DNA from: Deltaproteobacteria bacterium
GTDB taxonomy: Bacteria > Desulfobacterota > Binatia > DP-6
Direction of reading: 5' to 3'
Assembly (NCBI GenBank): GCA_005879205.1
Contig: VBLD01000227.1
Coordinates: 1-7,029 of the forward strand
DNA: 7,029 nt
Position 1 is the first letter of the stretch, and each line of letters begins with the position of its first letter. Made by a program: the position numbers and the translations under genes. The notes beneath the pieces were generated by a model. The model made no database searches. It was not told where the DNA came from and saw only the letters and a list, made by a program, of their open reading frames with translations. Positions 5,560 to 7,029 of the stretch are shown here, piece after piece.

Positions 5560-5859
5560 CCGAGCCGGCTCCCGTCGGAGGCGGCGGCCGGCGCTCCCTA
5601 CCGCCTCGCATGCGTCCGCGCGGTCCCCACTACGCTACGTGCGCCCCGAAGGCTATCCGCAGGAGCCCGCCGTGCTGCCGCTGGCCGAGTTGATGCGAAC
5701 GCGTTCGGGTCCGGATGACGTAGGCGAAAGCGCGGCGACCGACCAGCGTCCGACGGCGCACGAAGCGGGAAGCGCCCAGGCCGCAGTCCCAGTGTCCGGA
5801 GGGCTGAAAAATGCCCGAACGCCCCCCCCAATTGCCGCCCAGCAGTGCAAAAGTCTTGT
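5560..5859. other. 300-base stretch between two gene ends with no convincing gene
   Basis: It lies between the Cys-rich gene stop and the ychF stop, which converge here. It holds a 10-base palindrome GAGCCGGCTC (5562-5571), a 12-base palindrome CGAACGCGTTCG (5696-5707), and an eight-C run (5822-5829). Short ATG-led frames, such as 27 codons from 5609, look like noise. A frame over about 5636-5760 (reading RPEGYPQEPAVLPLAELM) is open with fairly coding-like composition but has no start of its own, so it may be a gene remnant or a conserved repeat. I see no strong terminator for either gene; GGGC/GCCC around 5800-5815 is only a four-pair stem. Confidence 0.5.
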
Positions 5860-6896
<1,037 letters not shown>

Positions 6897-6900
<4 letters not shown>

Positions 6901-7029
6901 GCGTCACCGAGCACGGCGGCGGCCAGGAAGAGCCCTGCGATCGTCTTGCCGTCGACGATTTCGCCCTCGCGGACCTTCCGGAGCGCGTCGGCGAGCGGGA
7001 TGCGGGCGATCTCGGCGATCGCCTCGTCG
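6897..7029 (-). CDS. C-terminal fragment of a probable NUDIX hydrolase (ADP-ribose pyrophosphatase type)
   Basis: Only the last 43 residues are inside the window; the start and the NUDIX box lie to the right. The visible end reads EIARIPLADALRKVREGEI followed by VDGKTIAGLFLAAAVLGDA. This matches the usual C-terminus of ADP-ribose pyrophosphatases, where the pattern PLxEAxxxxxxGEIxDxKTIAGLxLA is typical. Such enzymes split ADP-ribose to AMP and ribose 5-phosphate. Its stop overlaps the ychF start by ATGA, so the two are probably one operon. The call rests on the tail alone. Confidence 0.6.

Noticed and set aside
5562..5571. Palindrome GAGCCGGCTC after the Cys-rich gene as terminator or operator
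   Set aside because: It has no loop and no T tract, and 10-base GC palindromes are expected by chance in such DNA.
5795..5820. Possible terminator hairpin GGGC...GCCC with an A/T-rich loop after ychF
   Set aside because: Only four base pairs, mismatched inside, and no T run follows on the transcribed strand.

Overview
The window is very GC-rich, densely packed bacterial DNA, probably from an uncultured soil or sediment lineage. High GC at third codon positions, a secreted Cys-rich protein with a Thr-rich linker, and a methylotrophy-type copper enzyme set would fit a Binatota/Desulfobacterota-like or similar genome. That placement is inference from style and is not shown by any marker gene.

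Layout, left to right. (1) On the minus strand, running off the left edge, is the N-terminal part of an iron-sulfur flavoprotein of the coenzyme F420 hydrogenase/dehydrogenase beta-subunit (FrhB/FdhB) family. (2) Head-to-head with it, after only 54 bases, a plus-strand GMC flavoprotein oxidoreductase carries a fused N-terminal domain like gluconate 2-dehydrogenase subunit 3 and a four-Cys, ferredoxin-like motif. (3) On the same strand follow a selenium-binding protein/methanethiol oxidase (SBP56, MtoX) and, with a 4-base GTGA overlap, a SCO1/SenC-type copper chaperone. This pairing is the known methanethiol oxidase arrangement: the oxidase is a periplasmic copper enzyme and the SCO protein is thought to help load the metal. 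(4) A 67-residue one-helix membrane protein lies convergent to, and partly antisense with, the end of the SCO gene; it has a clear Shine-Dalgarno site. (5) A divergent plus-strand gene encodes a secreted protein with 35 cysteines and a Thr-rich linker. (6) After 300 bases without a convincing gene comes a minus-strand operon fragment: the C-terminus of a probable NUDIX hydrolase, coupled by an ATGA overlap to a YchF/OLA1-type ATPase.

The most interesting point is the 5' end of the methanethiol oxidase gene. A textbook signal peptide plus the family's N-terminal Cys is encoded in frame just upstream of the first ATG, but no ATG, GTG or TTG is available for it: a TAG stop closes the frame 66 bases before that ATG. 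Other points are the CX5C copper motif of the SCO protein, the Cys cluster and domain fusion of the GMC enzyme, the three-copy Cys repeat protein, and the altered switch II region of the YchF protein. I see no RNA gene, CRISPR array, insertion sequence or convincing rho-independent terminator. Nothing here clearly forms a wholly new system.
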